The notes beneath the pieces are model-generated. The model was not told the DNA's origin and ran no database searches. It saw nothing but the letters and a program-made list of their open reading frames with translations. Positions 14,015 through 14,072 of a stretch of DNA of 14,072 nt are shown here, piece by piece. Made by a program: the position numbers and the translations under genes. Each line of letters starts with the position of its first letter. The stretch's first letter is position 1. The DNA comes from Amphritea sp. (lineage in GTDB: Bacteria; Pseudomonadota; Gammaproteobacteria; Pseudomonadales; Balneatricaceae). The DNA lies in assembly GCA_018067325.1 (NCBI GenBank), contig JAGPUU010000295.1, positions 1-14,072 on the forward strand. The letters are read 5' to 3'.

Positions 14015-14072
14015 GCTGATTACCCTTTGTTATCGTTAGTATTGATAAAGTTAAATACGCACTAGCAAGTTC

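Noticed and set aside
1..14072. Mobile element, integrase, CRISPR array, tRNA or rRNA
   Set aside because: I looked for transposase or integrase motifs, long terminal repeats, regular repeat-spacer arrays and tRNA-like cloverleaf ends, and saw none.

Overview
The window reads as a chromosomal stretch of a marine-type, moderate-G+C gammaproteobacterium; an Oceanospirillales-like organism is my guess from gene content and style, not a phylogenetic result. Its core is the complete protocatechuate (PCA) 4,5-cleavage pathway, the lignin-monomer route worked out in Sphingobium. LigAB (far right, minus strand) opens the PCA ring between C4 and C5. LigC (left, minus strand) oxidises the resulting 4-carboxy-2-hydroxymuconate semialdehyde (CHMS) to 2-pyrone-4,6-dicarboxylate (PDC). 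LigI hydrolyses PDC to 4-oxalomesaconate (OMA), a LigU/GalD-type protein isomerises OMA, LigJ hydrates it, and LigK splits the product into pyruvate and oxaloacetate.

Layout from left to right. Positions 1-2762 carry a minus-strand set transcribed as ligC, an aldo/keto reductase, then a TRAP-transporter solute-binding protein cut by the window edge. Positions 2969-4189 hold a LysR-type regulator with two successive winged-helix DNA-binding domains. It is divergent from a tight plus-strand operon, ligJ-ligK-ligU/galD-ligI (4395-8057), which ends at a clear intrinsic terminator. The divergent gap contains a perfect ATAC-N7-GTAT LysR-type box placed about 69 bp before the predicted transcription start.

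Positions 8280-12666 separate the pathway operon from ligAB. This stretch holds a siderophore-interacting (ferric reductase) protein, a convergent MFS transporter, a 60-residue small protein, a GlcG/HbpS-family protein with a downstream 127-residue unknown, a DOPA 4,5-dioxygenase-family protein and a single-domain cyclic-nucleotide-binding-like protein. Positions 12672-14014 hold the ligA-ligB pair on the minus strand with its own terminator, convergent with the preceding gene.

From the sequence I infer that the regulator switches on the ligJKUI operon when an aromatic substrate is present, that the TRAP protein imports a carboxylated pathway substrate, and that several interspersed genes have iron or heme themes suited to Fe(II)-dependent catechol cleavage. 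No RNA genes, insertion sequences, CRISPR arrays or integrase/attachment sites are visible. No gene-free stretch exceeds 300 bases.
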